From NCBI GenBank assembly GCA_020636545.1, contig JACJXS010000010.1, forward strand, positions 222,501 to 283,900: 61,400 nucleotides of DNA. The letters run 5' to 3'. Shown in pieces: positions 7,582-15,433 of this stretch; positions within the stretch are counted from its first letter, which is position 1; the number at the start of each line of letters is the position of its first letter. The notes under the pieces were generated by a model, which ran no database searches, had not been told where the DNA came from, and was given only the letters and a program-made list of their open reading frames with translations. The stretch comes from Chitinophagales bacterium (GTDB taxonomy: Bacteria; Bacteroidota; Bacteroidia; Chitinophagales; JADIYW01). Made by a program: the position numbers and the translations under genes.

Positions 7582-8148
7582 ATGATAGACGAGACAAGAA
7601 ATCCATTTCAAACTATTGATGAAACTATTGTATATGATACAAAATGGATAAGTGTTAAACATGCCAATATTATTACGCCCAGTCAAACGAAAGGTATTTA
7701 TGGGACAGTACATTTTAAAAATTATGCAATTGGCATTATTCCAATTGACAAAGATGGCTATACTTATTTAGTTGGACAATATCGATATGCTCTGAATACA
7801 TATAGTTGGGAAATTCCTGAAGGTGGTGGGCCATTAGATATGGATATATTAGAATCAGCGAAAAGGGAATTGCAAGAGGAAGTTGGATTTTATGCTAATC
7901 AATGGACAAAGATTGCTGAATTAAATACGTCCAATTCTGTTACTGATGAAATAGGAATAATATTTGTAGCACAAGATTTAATACCAACCAATACAAACTA
8001 TGACGAAACTGAGGAAATCCAAATAAAAAAGCTACCAATAACTGAAGCAATAGATTGGGCTATCTCTGGCAAAATAAAAGATGCCATTGCTTTGGTTGGC
8101 TTACTCAAACTAAAAGTATTAATAGAAAAAAGCGAAATTAAACTATGA
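7582..8148 (+). CDS. Nudix hydrolase, ADP-ribose pyrophosphatase-like
   Basis: A 188-residue Nudix protein. The box is visible as GGGPLDMDILESAKREL followed by QEEVGF, so the metal-binding RELxEExG core is intact. The usual first Glu of the box, eight residues before the Arg, is Met here. The upstream WEIPEGG segment is typical of the ADP-ribose pyrophosphatase branch, which hydrolyses ADP-ribose and related nucleotide sugars. It lies 30 bases after the sirtuin gene, which fits NAD-derived ADP-ribose metabolism, and its stop overlaps the next start (ATGA). Confidence 0.88.
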   Translation: MIDETRNPFQTIDETIVYDTKWISVKHANIITPSQTKGIYGTVHFKNYAIGIIPIDKDGYTYLVGQYRYALNTYSWEIPEGGGPLDMDILESAKRELQEEVGFYANQWTKIAELNTSNSVTDEIGIIFVAQDLIPTNTNYDETEEIQIKKLPITEAIDWAISGKIKDAIALVGLLKLKVLIEKSEIKL

Positions 8149-8627
8149 CAGAAAAACTTATACCTATAAAATATGTTGTTGCTGAAACAATAACAGAATT
8201 GGACGAACAAGAACAAAAATTAATTGAACAAGCCAAATTAGCAAAAGAAGGTAGTCATGCACCCTACTCCAATTTTAATGTTGGTGCTGCTTTGTTAATG
8301 GCAAACGGAAAAATTGTTCAAGGTAGCAATCAAGAAAATGCAGCCTACCCAATCGGTTTATGTGCGGAGCGTACTGCCATAAGTGCTAGTGTTTCATTAT
8401 TTCCGACAGAAAAAGTAAAAACTATAGCAATTGTGGCAAGCAGTCAAAATATGGAAGTTCCATTTCCTGTTGCTCCTTGTGGTATATGCAGACAAACTTT
8501 ATTAGAAACCGAATCTAAGCAAAGAAGCAATATCCGAATTTTATTACATGGAAATAATGGCACAACCTTTATATTTAATTCTATAAAAGAATTACTGCCA
8601 TTACATTTTGATGCTGAATATTTATAA
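8145..8627 (+). CDS. cdd: Cytidine deaminase
   Basis: This 160-residue enzyme deaminates cytidine and deoxycytidine to uridine and deoxyuridine for pyrimidine salvage. The zinc site is visible as CAERTAI and PCGICRQ, with the substrate-binding YSNFNVGAAL block and NAAYPIGLC before it. The ATG overlaps the stop of the Nudix gene by four bases, so the two are co-translated. The length is normal for a homotetrameric Cdd. Confidence 0.96.
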   Translation: MTEKLIPIKYVVAETITELDEQEQKLIEQAKLAKEGSHAPYSNFNVGAALLMANGKIVQGSNQENAAYPIGLCAERTAISASVSLFPTEKVKTIAIVASSQNMEVPFPVAPCGICRQTLLETESKQRSNIRILLHGNNGTTFIFNSIKELLPLHFDAEYL

Positions 8628-8707
8628 TGACAGACCTTTAAGGTTTTAATTCAGCTAAGGAGCAGTTATCTAATAAATTCTTAAAATAAAAGCAACAAAA
8701 AAAGCTG

Positions 8708-8715
8708 TACCTTCG
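8708..8715 (+). promoter_or_regulatory. -7 box of the carB half-gene
   Basis: TACCTTCG is a one-mismatch TAnnTTTG box 21 bases before the ATG at 8737. It suggests the short carB is its own transcription unit. Confidence 0.4.
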
Positions 8716-8736
8716 TGTGTTAGAAATTGTACAATC

Positions 8737-9927
8737 ATGACATTAGTAAAACACAACGAATCGGAGGTATCTTCAAAAAAGAAAATTATAGTTTTGGGTG
8801 CCGGGCCAAACCGAATTGGGCAAGGTATTGAATTTGATTATTGTTGTGTACATGGCTTATTGGCAATTAAAGAAGTTGGCTATGAAGCTATTATGGTCAA
8901 TTGCAATCCAGAAACAGTTTCTACAGATTTTGACATTGCTGATAAATTATATTTTGAGCCTGTATATTGGGAACATCTTTGGGAAATTATCGAACACGAG
9001 AAACCAGAAGGCGTAATTGTACAATTAGGTGGACAAACAGCATTAAAATTATCTAAAAAATTACACGATAAAGGCATAAAAATCATTGGCACTTCATTTG
9101 AAGATATGGATACTGCTGAAGATAGAGGCCGATTTTCAGATTTATTAAAAGAAATAGGGATTCCATATCCTGATTATGGCACAGCTATCAATGCTGATGA
9201 GGCTTTGGAAGTTGCAAATCGAGTTGGTTATCCTGTTTTAGTACGTCCAAGCTATGTTTTGGGTGGACAAAGAATGCGTATAGTTATCAATGATGAAGAA
9301 TGTGAAACTGCAGTCATTAATCTATTGAGAGATATTCCAGATAATGTGATTCTTATTGACCACTTTTTAGATAGAGCAAAAGAAGCAGAAATTGATGCTA
9401 TATTTGATGGCGAACAAATGCAGATTTTAGGTGTAATGGAACATATTGAACCAGCAGGTATTCATAGTGGCGATAGCAACAGCGTTTTACCTCCGTATTC
9501 TTTAGGTCCAATGATTGTGGAAACGATGATAGAATATACAGAAAAAATCTGTAAGGCATTAAATATAAAAGGCTTAATCAATATACAATTTGCAATAAAA
9601 GGCGATAAAGTTTATGTAATTGAAGCCAATCCTCGTGCATCAAGAACAACTCCTTTTATTTGTAAAGCTTACAACGTTTCATTTTTGAATGTGGCAACAA
9701 AAATTATGTTAGGCACACACAAATTAAAAGATTTTAAATTAGAACCGAAATTAGAAGGGTTTGCTATCAAAGAACCTGTTTTCTCATTCGATAAATTTCC
9801 AAATGTAGATAAGGAATTAGGTCCTGAAATGAAATCAACTGGAGAATCTATTTATTTTATTAAGAGTTTGAGTGATCCTTATTTCAGACAATTGTATAAG
9901 GAAAAATCAATGTTCTTGAGCAAGTAA
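8737..9927 (+). CDS. carB: Carbamoyl-phosphate synthase large chain, C-terminal synthetase half only
   Basis: CarB makes carbamoyl phosphate from bicarbonate, ammonia and two ATP for arginine and pyrimidine synthesis. Full-length CarB (about 940-1070 residues) has two duplicated ATP-grasp halves. This 396-residue product is the second half: it opens in the inter-half linker (HNESEVSSKKKIIVLG), then GPNRIGQGIEFDYCCVH, the ATP-grasp core (LVRPSYVLGGQRM, EIDAIFDG, VIEANPRASRTTPF), and stops before the C-terminal regulatory (MGS) domain. The first half is not in this window. Split carB genes are known in some archaea and Aquificales. The clean domain boundary and own promoter argue for a real split gene, but deletion of the 5' half is not excluded. 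Confidence 0.85.
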   Translation: MTLVKHNESEVSSKKKIIVLGAGPNRIGQGIEFDYCCVHGLLAIKEVGYEAIMVNCNPETVSTDFDIADKLYFEPVYWEHLWEIIEHEKPEGVIVQLGGQTALKLSKKLHDKGIKIIGTSFEDMDTAEDRGRFSDLLKEIGIPYPDYGTAINADEALEVANRVGYPVLVRPSYVLGGQRMRIVINDEECETAVINLLRDIPDNVILIDHFLDRAKEAEIDAIFDGEQMQILGVMEHIEPAGIHSGDSNSVLPPYSLGPMIVETMIEYTEKICKALNIKGLINIQFAIKGDKVYVIEANPRASRTTPFICKAYNVSFLNVATKIMLGTHKLKDFKLEPKLEGFAIKEPVFSFDKFPNVDKELGPEMKSTGESIYFIKSLSDPYFRQLYKEKSMFLSK

Positions 9928-9985
9928 ATCAAAGCATTCGTTCTCAGATACTTTTAATCATCATCAATTATTCCAATAAACAACG

Positions 9986-9993
9986 TATATTTG
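9986..9993 (+). promoter_or_regulatory. -7 box of the glycosyltransferase gene, leaderless spacing
   Basis: TATATTTG, a full match, ends five bases before the ATG at 9999. Confidence 0.55.
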
Positions 9994-9998
9994 GAGTA

Positions 9999-11393
9999 AT
10001 GAAACAGTTACAAAAAAACAAAACACTATACTTCTTATTGATATTAGTGTTTGTATGTCGCTTGTTATTGCTTTTCATCTTTAAACCATGGTTGCCAGAA
10101 ATACAAGATAAAGTCGTATTACTTTACGATGCTGTTGGCTACCACAAACTAGCTTTAATTCTTTTAGAAACTTTCAGAATAAAGAATGAAATTCTGAGAA
10201 CGCCTATTTATCCTGCTTTTATTGCTGTTTTTTATGCACTTTTTGGAGTCAAGCCATTTATTGTTCTGTTTGCACAAATTTTTATAAGTGTTGCTACTGG
10301 GTATTTTTTCTACAAGATTATTGCTCAATTAAGCAATAGAATGATTGCTAATATTGCCCTATTTATCTTTGCGATAGAACCGACACTGATATTATATACG
10401 ACTTTTTTGTACTCAGAAGTGTTGTTTATGTTTTTTACAATGTTCAGTTTGTATCTTATCATTGGAGGATTAAAGCAAAATAAAATTTTATATTTTATAT
10501 TAGCTGGTATTAGTTTAGGTTTGGCAACACTCACACGACCAGCTGGTCAATATTTAATTATCGTTTATGTTTTGTTGGTAATTTTTTATACTCTAAAAAA
10601 CAATTCTTCAAAACTGAAATTTGCTGTATTATTAACTGTATTCTATTTGCTAAGTATTTTTCCGTGGGCAATGCGGAATTATATCTATTATGGCAGATTT
10701 AAACTTTCTAATACAATGGATCACAATGCTTTGATTTTAAGTAGTTTTTATACAGAGTTTCAAAATTCAAAATTACCAAGAGATACTATCATCCAACATT
10801 TTCTATATCAATTAAAAGCAGCTGCACCTACAAATTTAAAAGACAGTATGCCTTCAAATTTTGCTGAACTGAATAGAAGGCAAAGTTTTGAAAATACAGA
10901 TATATTTGCGAAAGTTGCTAAAAATTACCTTCTATCGCACAAAAAAGAATTTATTCTAGCACAAATACAAGGTGCTATAAATTTACACGTCAATATGGGA
11001 ACGGAACAATATATGTTGCGTTTACATCAAGAAACCAAAAGATGGGATATCAAAGATAAAGTTGGATTGGGCTTATTTGCGGCTGCAAAAAAGTTTTTTG
11101 CAACTAAAACAACTACAGAAATAGCATTGGGAATTTTTATTTTGAGTTTATTAGTCATTGTATATGGCTATACCTTAGTTGGTATTGGCTATACCATTAA
11201 AAATAAAGATTTTTATATTTTAATCTTCTGTATTTTGAATATTGGATATTATGTTTCGTTGTCAAGTATTTATCCAACTCCAAGATTTAGAAATCCATTT
11301 ATGCCGTTCTATATATTTTTAGCAGCTTATGGCATATACAATTTACATCAAAAACTATTTGGAAGAAACAACATAAACGTGAACAATCGCTAA
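9999..11393 (+). CDS. GT-C fold membrane glycosyltransferase (GT39/ArnT-like)
   Basis: A 464-residue polytopic inner-membrane protein with about ten to twelve hydrophobic segments. Features of lipid-linked-sugar-dependent GT-C enzymes are present: an acidic residue in the first outer loop (DAVGYHKLA), RTPIYPAFIA, SEVLFMFF after the third segment, TLTRPAGQYL and PWAMRNYIYY. Such enzymes transfer a sugar from a polyprenyl phosphate to a lipid, protein or glycan on the outer face of the inner membrane; donor and acceptor cannot be told. Its 3' end overlaps the convergent methyltransferase gene by 39 bases. Confidence 0.8.
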   Translation: MKQLQKNKTLYFLLILVFVCRLLLLFIFKPWLPEIQDKVVLLYDAVGYHKLALILLETFRIKNEILRTPIYPAFIAVFYALFGVKPFIVLFAQIFISVATGYFFYKIIAQLSNRMIANIALFIFAIEPTLILYTTFLYSEVLFMFFTMFSLYLIIGGLKQNKILYFILAGISLGLATLTRPAGQYLIIVYVLLVIFYTLKNNSSKLKFAVLLTVFYLLSIFPWAMRNYIYYGRFKLSNTMDHNALILSSFYTEFQNSKLPRDTIIQHFLYQLKAAAPTNLKDSMPSNFAELNRRQSFENTDIFAKVAKNYLLSHKKEFILAQIQGAINLHVNMGTEQYMLRLHQETKRWDIKDKVGLGLFAAAKKFFATKTTTEIALGIFILSLLVIVYGYTLVGIGYTIKNKDFYILIFCILNIGYYVSLSSIYPTPRFRNPFMPFYIFLAAYGIYNLHQKLFGRNNINVNNR

Positions 11394-12281
11394 TTCTTCT
11401 TTTGTATAGTTTTGATATTTTTTATTCAGTTGGATAGAATCAATTAAACTCACATCATAATCCCAATTTTTTTGGTCAATAATCGGAATATTCAAGCTTT
11501 GATAGATTGCTAGATAATCTTTAAAACGCAAACGGCTTTGTGGTAATATTTCATTGTCTATTCGGTGCCAAAACTTATCACTGAACTTCAAAAAATTATA
11601 AACATTGATTTTATTGTCAAAATGAGCAAAATGATCAGTCATGTCAATAAAGTGAGACATTATACCTTCAGGTTTCAATATTCGCTGAAATTCTTTCAAT
11701 ATTCCTTCTAATATTTGAGGATAAATATGCTCAAAAGTATTGTTAGAACTTATAAAATCAAAAGTACTTTCAGGATATTTGGTTTTTCTTGCATCAGCAA
11801 TATAAATTTCTATTCCAAAATTTTTCAATATTTTGTGCATGTCATCTTGTTGAGCAAAATTGGCTAAAGTATCCGCAAGGATATTCCATCTTTCTTCTAA
11901 AATTTCACTGAATTTTTCTGGAAATTTCTTTCTGTATTCAATAAAGAAATTCAAAGTATCTTCAATTCTATCTTTCGTTATAAAACTAACAACATCGATA
12001 GATGTAATCTGATTCATACCATTTAGGAAATAAAAAATAGGCACTATTGGAAATTGCCCTGTACCTAATTCTAAACAGTTTACATCTGCCAATGACTTAT
12101 TACTATGTTTTTTAAAATAAGCGATATGATCACTTGCATGTAAAATTTTATACCCAAATTTTTCTTCATTCAACTTATCTTTTCCTGTAAGATATCTTTG
12201 AAAAAGGCGATTAATCTTTTCAGGATTTTTTGAAATTGAGAATGAACGTTGTAATAACGCCTTTATAAACCATTTACTCAT
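11355..12281 (-). CDS. Class I SAM-dependent methyltransferase
   Basis: A 308-residue soluble protein with a Rossmann methyltransferase core: motif I NCLELGTGQFP near residue 80, a motif II acidic turn SIDVV, then YIADARKTKYPESTFDFI and the NTFEHI..GILKEFQRILKPEG run typical of Methyltransf_11 enzymes. The substrate is unknown. It is convergent with the GT-C glycosyltransferase and ten bases downstream of a small secreted protein gene, so a role in envelope glycan or lipid modification is possible but only by context. Confidence 0.75.
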   Translation of the reverse strand: MSKWFIKALLQRSFSISKNPEKINRLFQRYLTGKDKLNEEKFGYKILHASDHIAYFKKHSNKSLADVNCLELGTGQFPIVPIFYFLNGMNQITSIDVVSFITKDRIEDTLNFFIEYRKKFPEKFSEILEERWNILADTLANFAQQDDMHKILKNFGIEIYIADARKTKYPESTFDFISSNNTFEHIYPQILEGILKEFQRILKPEGIMSHFIDMTDHFAHFDNKINVYNFLKFSDKFWHRIDNEILPQSRLRFKDYLAIYQSLNIPIIDQKNWDYDVSLIDSIQLNKKYQNYTKEELAIVHVYVVSSK

Positions 12282-12291
12282 CTTTTATATT

Positions 12292-12741
12292 TTATTTTTT
12301 ATACACCACCAATAAGCCAACATCTGCACTGCATTTGGTTGAATAAAGTCCTTTAATCAAATATTGTTTAGCTGTTTTACTTCTATAAAAACCACCTTTT
12401 GTGATACCTAAGCACCATTTCGCTTTTTCGGGTAATAAATCTTGATAGACAAATTGCTCATCTACAATACTAATTTTATAAGTTTTTGTATCATAAATTC
12501 CAGAAACAGTTGCCTTACTTTTATAAACTTTTCCATTTGCATGTTTGAATGAGATTTCTATAGTTCCAGCAAATTGATTACTCGATGAAACCGAACTAAT
12601 ATTCAATGTACAAGGTAAAAAAATTGGGTTATCTGTTTCATATTTTTGCACTATAAATCCATTCCAATCTCCTATTAATAATGGATTTGCAAAGAGCGTA
12701 ATCGTTCCAATAAAAAAAATTATAAATAGTACATTTCGCAC
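12292..12741 (-). CDS. Secreted protein of unknown function
   Basis: The 149-residue product has an N-terminal signal peptide (hydrophobic residues 4-18, likely cleavage after FANP or nearby) and a short beta-rich body with two widely spaced cysteines and regular IGDWNG, GTIEI and SGIYD turns, as in small periplasmic beta-barrel or lipocalin-like proteins. I do not recognise a named family. It lies ten bases ahead of the methyltransferase gene on the same strand and is probably co-transcribed. Confidence 0.6.
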   Translation of the reverse strand: MRNVLFIIFFIGTITLFANPLLIGDWNGFIVQKYETDNPIFLPCTLNISSVSSSNQFAGTIEISFKHANGKVYKSKATVSGIYDTKTYKISIVDEQFVYQDLLPEKAKWCLGITKGGFYRSKTAKQYLIKGLYSTKCSADVGLLVVYKK

Positions 12742-12971
12742 GAAATAAAGATAGAAAAAATTATACCAAAATAAATATAAGTCTAATTATATCTATATGA
12801 CTTTATCTATTTATAATGAGAAAGTAATTTCTTCAAAAACAATTTTCTATGAAGGCAATTGAAACTCAAATTATAATAATTATAGCATAACAGACAAGCA
12901 TTTCAAACAATTTGCCTTTTAGCGATATAATTAGTGTCAGAAAATTTTTTAAAAAATAACAAAAGAAATAG

Positions 12972-13565
12972 TTACTTGTTCATTTGATAGATTGATTTCC
13001 CTTTTTTTGTAAGATAAGGGTATAATAATTTATTAACTTTTTGAACAAAAATCTGTTTATTTAAATTAGCTAGATCATTTTCCATAAAATAAAATATTCT
13101 AATTCCTGTACTCAATTCCATAATATAAAACAAATCTTGTTCAGACAAAGTATTTTCTAAATAACTCTGTTGTTGAAGCAATATAAATAAGTCTTTCCAT
13201 TTTTCTTTTCTAAAATTATTAGTCTTTTCTACTATCTCATAAAATTTTGGATATGCTCTTTTTATTTCTACAAAATCTTTAAAAAAAAATAGATAATCTA
13301 CTGAAATATCAAAACTATAATAAGGCAATAATAGAAAATACTCTAAATAATTAATGTCCTTAGGCAAATTACTTTGTAAGGCAATCAGTCTATCATTCAT
13401 ATCAGAAAAAATAGCTTGTAGCAAATGTTCTTTGGTAGGGAAATGATAGGTTATATTTCCATAACTTTTATTAATAGAAATTGCGATATCACGCAGTGTA
13501 ATATTCCGAAAACCGAATTCATTAAATAATTCTCTGCCTTTATCTTTAATCCTATTTTTTATCAT
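12972..13565 (-). CDS. TetR-family transcriptional regulator
   Basis: A 197-residue regulator. Residues 5-50 form the TetR DNA-binding domain (ELFNEFGFRNITLRDIAISI, then a recognition helix ending YGNITYHF). The rest is a helical ligand domain rich in Phe and Tyr, without close resemblance to a characterised subgroup. It is divergent from an alpha/beta hydrolase gene 72 bases away, and a 7-bp inverted repeat lies in the shared promoter, so it probably represses itself and that hydrolase. The inducer is unknown. Confidence 0.85.
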   Translation of the reverse strand: MIKNRIKDKGRELFNEFGFRNITLRDIAISINKSYGNITYHFPTKEHLLQAIFSDMNDRLIALQSNLPKDINYLEYFLLLPYYSFDISVDYLFFFKDFVEIKRAYPKFYEIVEKTNNFRKEKWKDLFILLQQQSYLENTLSEQDLFYIMELSTGIRIFYFMENDLANLNKQIFVQKVNKLLYPYLTKKGKSIYQMNK

Positions 13566-13572
13566 AATATTA

Positions 13573-13596
13573 AATTTAGTCCAAATAGCCTAAATT
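13573..13596. promoter_or_regulatory. Candidate TetR operator
   Basis: A perfect 7-bp inverted repeat, AATTTAG and CTAAATT, is separated by ten bases. It lies between the divergent TetR and hydrolase genes and just upstream of the hydrolase -7 box. Assignment as operator is by position and symmetry only. Confidence 0.45.
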
Positions 13597-13609
13597 GTTT
13601 TTTTTACTT

Positions 13610-13617
13610 TAACTTTG
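13610..13617 (+). promoter_or_regulatory. -7 box of the TetR-linked hydrolase
   Basis: TAACTTTG, a full TAnnTTTG match, ends 19 bases before the ATG at 13637 and 14 bases after the candidate operator. Confidence 0.55.
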
Positions 13618-13636
13618 ATGTATAAAATATTTTAAA

Positions 13637-14500
13637 ATGTCTATCTACAAAAATAAAGAAACTAAAATTGCAATACAAGAATTGTATTATGAGAAATTAA
13701 ATAGTTTAAAAATAGAGTATCAAGAAATCGATGTAAACACAAAATATGGAAGAACAAGAGTAATTAAAACAGGGAAATCAAATGGAACTAAGATAATTGT
13801 GTTTCATGGTATGAATACTGGTGCTCCTGTTGCTCTTGAAGCCATTAAAGAACTTACTGATTCATATAATATATTTGCAATAGATACTATAGGACAAGCA
13901 ACTCAGAGTGAAGAAACAAGATTAAATATTAAAGATAATTCTTTTGCTCTGTGGGCAGATGAAGTACTAGAAAAATTACAAATAAAAACAGCAAATTTTA
14001 TTGGTGTTTCTTATGGTGGGTTTATCTTACAAAAACTAATTTCACACAAACCAGAGAGAGTTTCCAAATGTATCTTTGTTGTTCCTGCAGGCTTAGTAGA
14101 TGGTGCATTTTTTCCATCATTAACCAAAGTAACTTTTCCTCTAATAAAATTTCTATTAACAAAAAATGATAACCATCTACATAATTTTCTAAGTAAATTT
14201 ATTAATGAGGATGATAATTTTATGTTTAGGCTTCAAAAGGCGATGTTACTCGGTGTAAAAATGGATTATAGAAGACCTCCAATTTTAAAAATTAAAGACG
14301 TTATGCATTTTGAAAAACCAGTTTATTTAATGACCGTTGATAACGATATATTTTTTCCTGGAAACGAATCAATAAAAAAAGCACAAAATATATTTAAAAA
14401 TCTTCAGGATATATATATTCTCGAAAATAACAAACATATGCCTAATAAAAAACAATATCCTGAAATACAACAAAAAATAAGAGAATGGATATCAAAATAA
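13637..14500 (+). CDS. Alpha/beta hydrolase under TetR control
   Basis: A 287-residue alpha/beta hydrolase. The oxyanion segment IVFHGMN, the nucleophile elbow GVSYGG near residue 125, a late Asp in TVDNDIFFPG and a His in the ENNKHMPN segment complete a plausible Ser-Asp-His triad. No signal peptide is seen, so it is cytoplasmic. The substrate is unknown. Small-molecule ester or lactone hydrolysis induced through the divergent TetR regulator is an inference from gene order. It ends about 190 bases before tRNA-Leu. Confidence 0.82.
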   Translation: MSIYKNKETKIAIQELYYEKLNSLKIEYQEIDVNTKYGRTRVIKTGKSNGTKIIVFHGMNTGAPVALEAIKELTDSYNIFAIDTIGQATQSEETRLNIKDNSFALWADEVLEKLQIKTANFIGVSYGGFILQKLISHKPERVSKCIFVVPAGLVDGAFFPSLTKVTFPLIKFLLTKNDNHLHNFLSKFINEDDNFMFRLQKAMLLGVKMDYRRPPILKIKDVMHFEKPVYLMTVDNDIFFPGNESIKKAQNIFKNLQDIYILENNKHMPNKKQYPEIQQKIREWISK

Positions 14501-14605
14501 TAAAAAAGGAGAGTTAATATAATCGCAAAAACGAAATGTACACTTTTTAAGAATCACATAAACACTTGGCTTGAAAAATTAGTCCCAAATTTAGTAGGAA
14601 TTCCA

Positions 14606-14644
14606 CAAAATAAAATCCAATAAGAATTACTTCATTTTATTTTG
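14606..14644 (+). terminator. AT-only inverted repeat after the hydrolase gene
   Basis: CAAAATAAAAT and ATTTTATTTTG form an 11-bp perfect stem around a 17-base loop. It could terminate the hydrolase transcript, although the stem is almost pure A-T and no T-run follows. Confidence 0.3.
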
Positions 14645-14664
14645 CAAGATTAAAATAATACAAC

Positions 14665-14672
14665 TATTTTTG
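14665..14672 (+). promoter_or_regulatory. -7 box of tRNA-Leu
   Basis: TATTTTTG lies 15 bases before the first base of the tRNA. Confidence 0.5.
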
Positions 14673-14687
14673 TACCATTCAACCAAT

Positions 14688-14771
14688 GCCCAGATGATGA
14701 AATTGGTAGACATGCTACTTTGAGGTGGTAGTGGCTTTACGGCTGTGCAGGTTCGAATCCTGTTCTGGGCA
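14688..14771 (+). tRNA. tRNA-Leu, anticodon GAG
   Basis: The acceptor stem GCCCAGA pairs with TCTGGGC, discriminator A at 14771. The D-arm contains AATTGGTAGAC, the anticodon loop TTGAGGT gives GAG at 14722-14724, a long class II variable arm follows (GTGGCTTTACGGCTG), and the T-arm has GGTTCGAATCC. The 3' CCA is not encoded (CCT follows). The long variable arm and anticodon both indicate leucine. Confidence 0.96.
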
Positions 14772-14830
14772 CCTAAATTTCTATTCTGTTAAAAAGATTA
14801 AAAAAATTTGCTTTTGAAGCTTATTCTATT

Positions 14831-14838
14831 TATCTTTG
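14831..14838 (+). promoter_or_regulatory. -7 box of greA
   Basis: TATCTTTG, a full match, stands 67 bases before the greA ATG. Everything between is a leader that contains a terminator-like hairpin. Confidence 0.5.
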
Positions 14839-14854
14839 TTAATATAAGTTTAAG

Positions 14855-14886
14855 CACGTTCTAAAAAGAACGTGTTTTATTTTTTT
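14855..14886 (+). terminator. Intrinsic terminator or attenuator in the greA leader
   Basis: CACGTTCT, a four-base A loop and AGAACGTG form an 8-bp perfect stem followed by TTTTATTTTTT. It ends the tRNA-Leu transcript. Because a good promoter box lies just before it, it would also sit inside the greA leader and could attenuate greA. Confidence 0.75.
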
Positions 14887-14905
14887 AAAGCAAAAAACTA
14901 AATTT

Positions 14906-15379
14906 ATGTCAGAAATTGTATATGTTACAGAAGAAAGCTTAGAGAAAATGCGACAAGAATTACAACATCTCGTTGCAATTGAACGCCCAAATGCCTCAAA
15001 AGCAATTGCAGAAGCTAGAGAAAAGGGCGACCTCTCTGAAAATGCAGAATATGATGCTGCGAAGGAAGCTCAAGGTCATTTAGAATCAAAAATTAGAAAA
15101 TTAGAAGCCGCAATTGGTAACGCTAGAGTGGTGGATACCAGCACGATTGATACATCCAAAGCTTCTGTACTTTGTAAAGTAAAAGTCAAGAATTTAAAAA
15201 TAAAAAAAGAGTTTACATATCAATTAGTTTCTGAAAATGAAGCAGATGTTAAACAAATGAAAATCTCAGTTAAATCTCCGATTGGTGCAGCATTGCTTGG
15301 AAAAAGTAAAGGCGAAAAGGTAATGGTTCAAATTCCTGCTGGTGCAATGGAATTAGAAATATTAGATATTTCAATTTAA
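14906..15379 (+). CDS. greA: Transcription elongation factor GreA
   Basis: GreA enters the secondary channel of RNA polymerase and stimulates cleavage of backtracked transcripts. The 157-residue product has the N-terminal antiparallel coiled coil with the acidic tip GDLSENAEYDAAKEAQ and the C-terminal FKBP-like domain (SPIGAALLGKSKGEKV). The length and both domains are normal. The ATG is preceded by A-rich sequence. The leader carries a strong hairpin with a T-run, and a 13-bp terminator follows the stop. Confidence 0.97.
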   Translation: MSEIVYVTEESLEKMRQELQHLVAIERPNASKAIAEAREKGDLSENAEYDAAKEAQGHLESKIRKLEAAIGNARVVDTSTIDTSKASVLCKVKVKNLKIKKEFTYQLVSENEADVKQMKISVKSPIGAALLGKSKGEKVMVQIPAGAMELEILDISI

Positions 15380-15400
15380 AAGTGTGCAATAGAATAAAAT

Positions 15401-15429
15401 AAAAAGAGCGTTCAATGAACGCTCTTTTT
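15401..15429. terminator. Bidirectional terminator between greA and the facing gene
   Basis: A perfect 13-bp stem, AAAAAGAGCGTTC and GAACGCTCTTTTT, with a three-base loop. A- and T-runs on both sides allow it to serve greA and the convergent membrane protein gene. Confidence 0.9.
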
Positions 15430-15433
15430 ATTT

